Below are positions 7,475 to 8,176 of a DNA stretch of 8,176 nt, in pieces; the stretch's first letter is position 1, and each line of letters starts with the position of its first letter. Source of the stretch: DAIUFH01 sp036844705 (GTDB lineage Bacteria; Bacillota; Clostridia; Tissierellales; Tissierellaceae). The notes under the pieces are model-generated. The model was not told the origin of the DNA. It made no database searches and worked only from the letters and a program-made list of their open reading frames with translations. The position numbers and the translations under genes were made by a program. The stretch covers positions 1 through 8,176 of the forward strand of contig DAIUFH010000086.1 in NCBI GenBank assembly GCA_036844705.1. Reading direction: 5' to 3'.

Positions 7475-7571
7475 TATTTCTTAACCTTCATCATAGCCAT
7501 AAAAATTAACATAAATGATTATTGTGTATGATTTAGTTGTATGACATCTTATATACCTTACAGTTTTGTTT

Positions 7572-7605
7572 ATTATAAAGTATAACAATAATGATATTTT
7601 AACAA
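7572..7605 (-). promoter_or_regulatory. Possible weak sigma-A-type promoter in the leader
   Basis: On the minus strand TTGTTA (7605-7600) precedes TATACT (7584-7579) with a 15-base spacer, and TATAAT follows at 7577-7572. The -10 boxes are good but the spacing to the -35-like box is off (15 or 22 bases). In such AT-rich DNA this could arise by chance. If real, it would give a basal transcript with a shorter leader for the binding-protein gene. Confidence 0.2.
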
Positions 7606-7662
7606 TTTTCGCTTTACATATCATCATTTGCATTATATGTCTTAAAATACTACTTGTTTATA

Positions 7663-7701
7663 ACCTCCTTTCTCATCTTTTATAATTTTTAATACCTCCT
7701 T
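7663..7701 (-). other. Twin orphan Shine-Dalgarno-like elements in the leader
   Basis: AAGGAGGT occurs twice on the minus strand (7701-7694 and 7670-7663), 31 bases apart, and both are followed by similar A/T-rich stretches. Each is a near-perfect match to the 16S rRNA 3' end, but neither has a well-placed start codon. The only ATG nearby (7676) lies 18 bases after the first and opens an eight-codon frame, MRKEVINK, whose codons contain the second element. These may be remnants of a lost small gene, a leader peptide, or ribosome-binding regulatory elements. Confidence 0.45.
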
Positions 7702-7934
7702 CCGTTTTTGGTTAAGTTATTTTAGTGTAAATTAATGGTAAATTATAATCGACTGATACTGTAGTTCACTGATAATGTTTTCCCTCATTGCTGATACTAA
7801 ATTAATAAATATTATTTCTATGTTCAGTAAACTTAGGCAGGACAAATGCTGTACTATACTTATGTCTTTGTTAAGTTTAGAATTAATATAAGTTCATTTA
7901 AATAACCCTTCTTTTCATTGCTCCCTATTGTAAT

Positions 7935-7955
7935 AATGCAAAATTCATGCCAAGG
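7935..7955 (-). promoter_or_regulatory. Sigma-54 (-24/-12) promoter of the peptide transporter operon
   Basis: The minus strand reads TTGGCATG-N4-TTGCAT. It has the invariant GG (7951-7950) and GC (7939-7938) separated by exactly 10 bases, and matches the accepted consensus YTGGCAYGRNNNTTGCW at nearly every position. Predicted transcription start is near 7926, giving a leader of about 526 bases to the binding-protein ATG at 7400. No other gene lies between. The presence of a sigma-54 activator gene in the same window and a dyad about 95 bases upstream strengthens the call. Direction and position fit the operon; which activator drives it is inferred. Confidence 0.85.
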
Positions 7956-8003
7956 CTAAATATGCTATTATTTATCGTTTATGTAATTTATTGATAATAA
8001 CAA

Positions 8004-8040
8004 GGTGTATATGGTTAATATTATAACAACCATACGCACC
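8004..8040. promoter_or_regulatory. Imperfect dyad upstream of the sigma-54 promoter: candidate enhancer (UAS)
   Basis: GGTGTATATGGTT (8004-8016) faces AACCATACGCACC (8028-8040) across an 11-base centre; 11 of 13 positions are complementary, plus one G-T. Its centre (about 8022) lies some 95 bases upstream of the predicted start at 7926, within the usual 80-150 base range for enhancer-binding proteins. It is the longest dyad upstream of that promoter. The alternative is that it acts as the transcription terminator of the Cys-rich gene, whose stop is 56 bases away; the T-poor flank (TTGTTATT on the minus strand) makes it a weak one. It may serve both. Confidence 0.5.
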
Positions 8041-8095
8041 CATATATTGATACGATATTGACAAAATTATGCCTCAAGGAATTATGAGCAAAATG

Positions 8096-8176
8096 CTACT
8101 TTTTTTTATAAGAACAGTTACTTGCCTTGCTGCATCCTGAACATCCGGAGCAGCAGCCGCTTCCTTTTTCCTTTTG
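8096..8176 (-). CDS. C-terminal tail of a small Cys-rich protein, FeoB-associated-like (partial)
   Basis: An open frame enters from the right edge and ends at a TAG (8096-8098). The 26 visible residues contain GCCSGCSGCS, then one more Cys in SNCSY, and end in three lysines: five cysteines in all. Such Gly/Ser/Cys tails after a basic KK-rich stretch are typical of the small FeoB-associated Cys-rich membrane proteins of Firmicutes, which sit next to ferrous iron transporter genes. The membrane segment expected upstream lies outside the window, so the assignment rests on composition and pattern. Its GC content is higher than that of the surrounding spacer, which supports it being coding. It is transcribed in the same direction as the transporter operon but is separated by about 695 bases, so it is probably the end of a different unit. 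Confidence 0.55.
   Translation of the reverse strand, partial: QKEKGSGCCSGCSGCSKASNCSYKKK

Larger units (their letters stand above)
7401..8095. other. Long intergenic/leader region without a convincing gene
   Basis: About 695 AT-rich bases between the binding-protein start and the Cys-rich gene tail. I read both strands and found only short frames (50 codons or fewer) without properly spaced ribosome binding sites. It holds the sigma-54 promoter (7935-7955), an upstream dyad (8004-8040), and a predicted leader of about 526 bases. The leader has an inverted repeat TAAACTTA/TAAGTTTA (7828-7835 with 7872-7879), three CTGATA copies (7753, 7769, 7791), two AAGGAGGT elements (7663-7670, 7694-7701) and a dyad near the gene start (7447-7474). 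I see no T-box or other riboswitch consensus that I can name. Confidence 0.6.

Noticed and set aside
7432..7500. 22-codon frame on the minus strand starting MAMMKVKKY just upstream of the receptor gene
   Set aside because: No ribosome binding site precedes it; likely chance, though a leader peptide cannot be fully excluded.
7481..7633. 50-codon frame on the minus strand starting MQMMICKAK
   Set aside because: The nearest ribosome binding site is about 30 bases before the ATG, the composition mirrors the AT-rich spacer, and no family is recognisable.
7835..7851. Plus-strand GG-N10-GC resembling a second sigma-54 promoter
   Set aside because: The flanks deviate (AGGCAGG and ATGC instead of TGGCAC and TTGC) and no gene lies downstream in that direction.
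7401..7926. T-box or other amino-acid riboswitch in the leader
   Set aside because: I looked for the T-box core and other recognisable riboswitch motifs and saw none; only generic repeats are present.

Overview
The window looks like a low-GC, Gram-positive anaerobe of the Clostridia/Tissierellia type. The evidence is AT-rich spacers, strong AGGAGG-type ribosome binding sites, a diderm-independent lipoprotein substrate-binding protein, a sigma-54 enhancer-binding protein, and the tail of a protein resembling the Cys-rich partner of FeoB. The genus cannot be fixed from the sequence alone.

Layout from left to right. At 2-559 (+) is the C-terminal part of a sigma-54-dependent (AAA+) activator whose last domain looks like a winged helix rather than the usual Fis helix. 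It converges on a six-gene block on the minus strand that reads right to left: lipoprotein oligopeptide/dipeptide-binding protein (5835-7400), permease B (4777-5703), permease C (3864-4754), ATPase D (2839-3852), ATPase F (1858-2811) and an M20 PepT-like peptidase (654-1760). Gaps inside the block are short (11-27 bases). The exceptions are about 97 bases before the peptidase and about 131 bases between the binding protein and permease B, where a long nested inverted repeat (5732-5813) lies. Right of the binding-protein gene is about 695 bases without a convincing gene. The last 81 bases (8096-8176, minus) hold the C-terminus of a small Cys-rich protein.

The genes suggest one pathway: the lipoprotein captures peptides, B/C form the channel, D/F power uptake, and the cytoplasmic M20 peptidase trims the imported peptides, plausibly feeding amino-acid fermentation.

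The main regulatory signal is a near-consensus sigma-54 promoter (-24/-12, GG-N10-GC) on the minus strand at 7935-7955, pointing at the transporter operon. About 95 bases upstream of the predicted start lies a 13+13 base imperfect dyad (8004-8040), at the right distance to be an enhancer site. The sigma-54 activator at the other end of the operon is the natural candidate regulator. The implied 5' leader is unusually long (about 526 bases). It contains two orphan Shine-Dalgarno-like sequences, several inverted or direct repeats, and a dyad close to the binding-protein start. I see no CRISPR array, insertion sequence, tRNA or rRNA.
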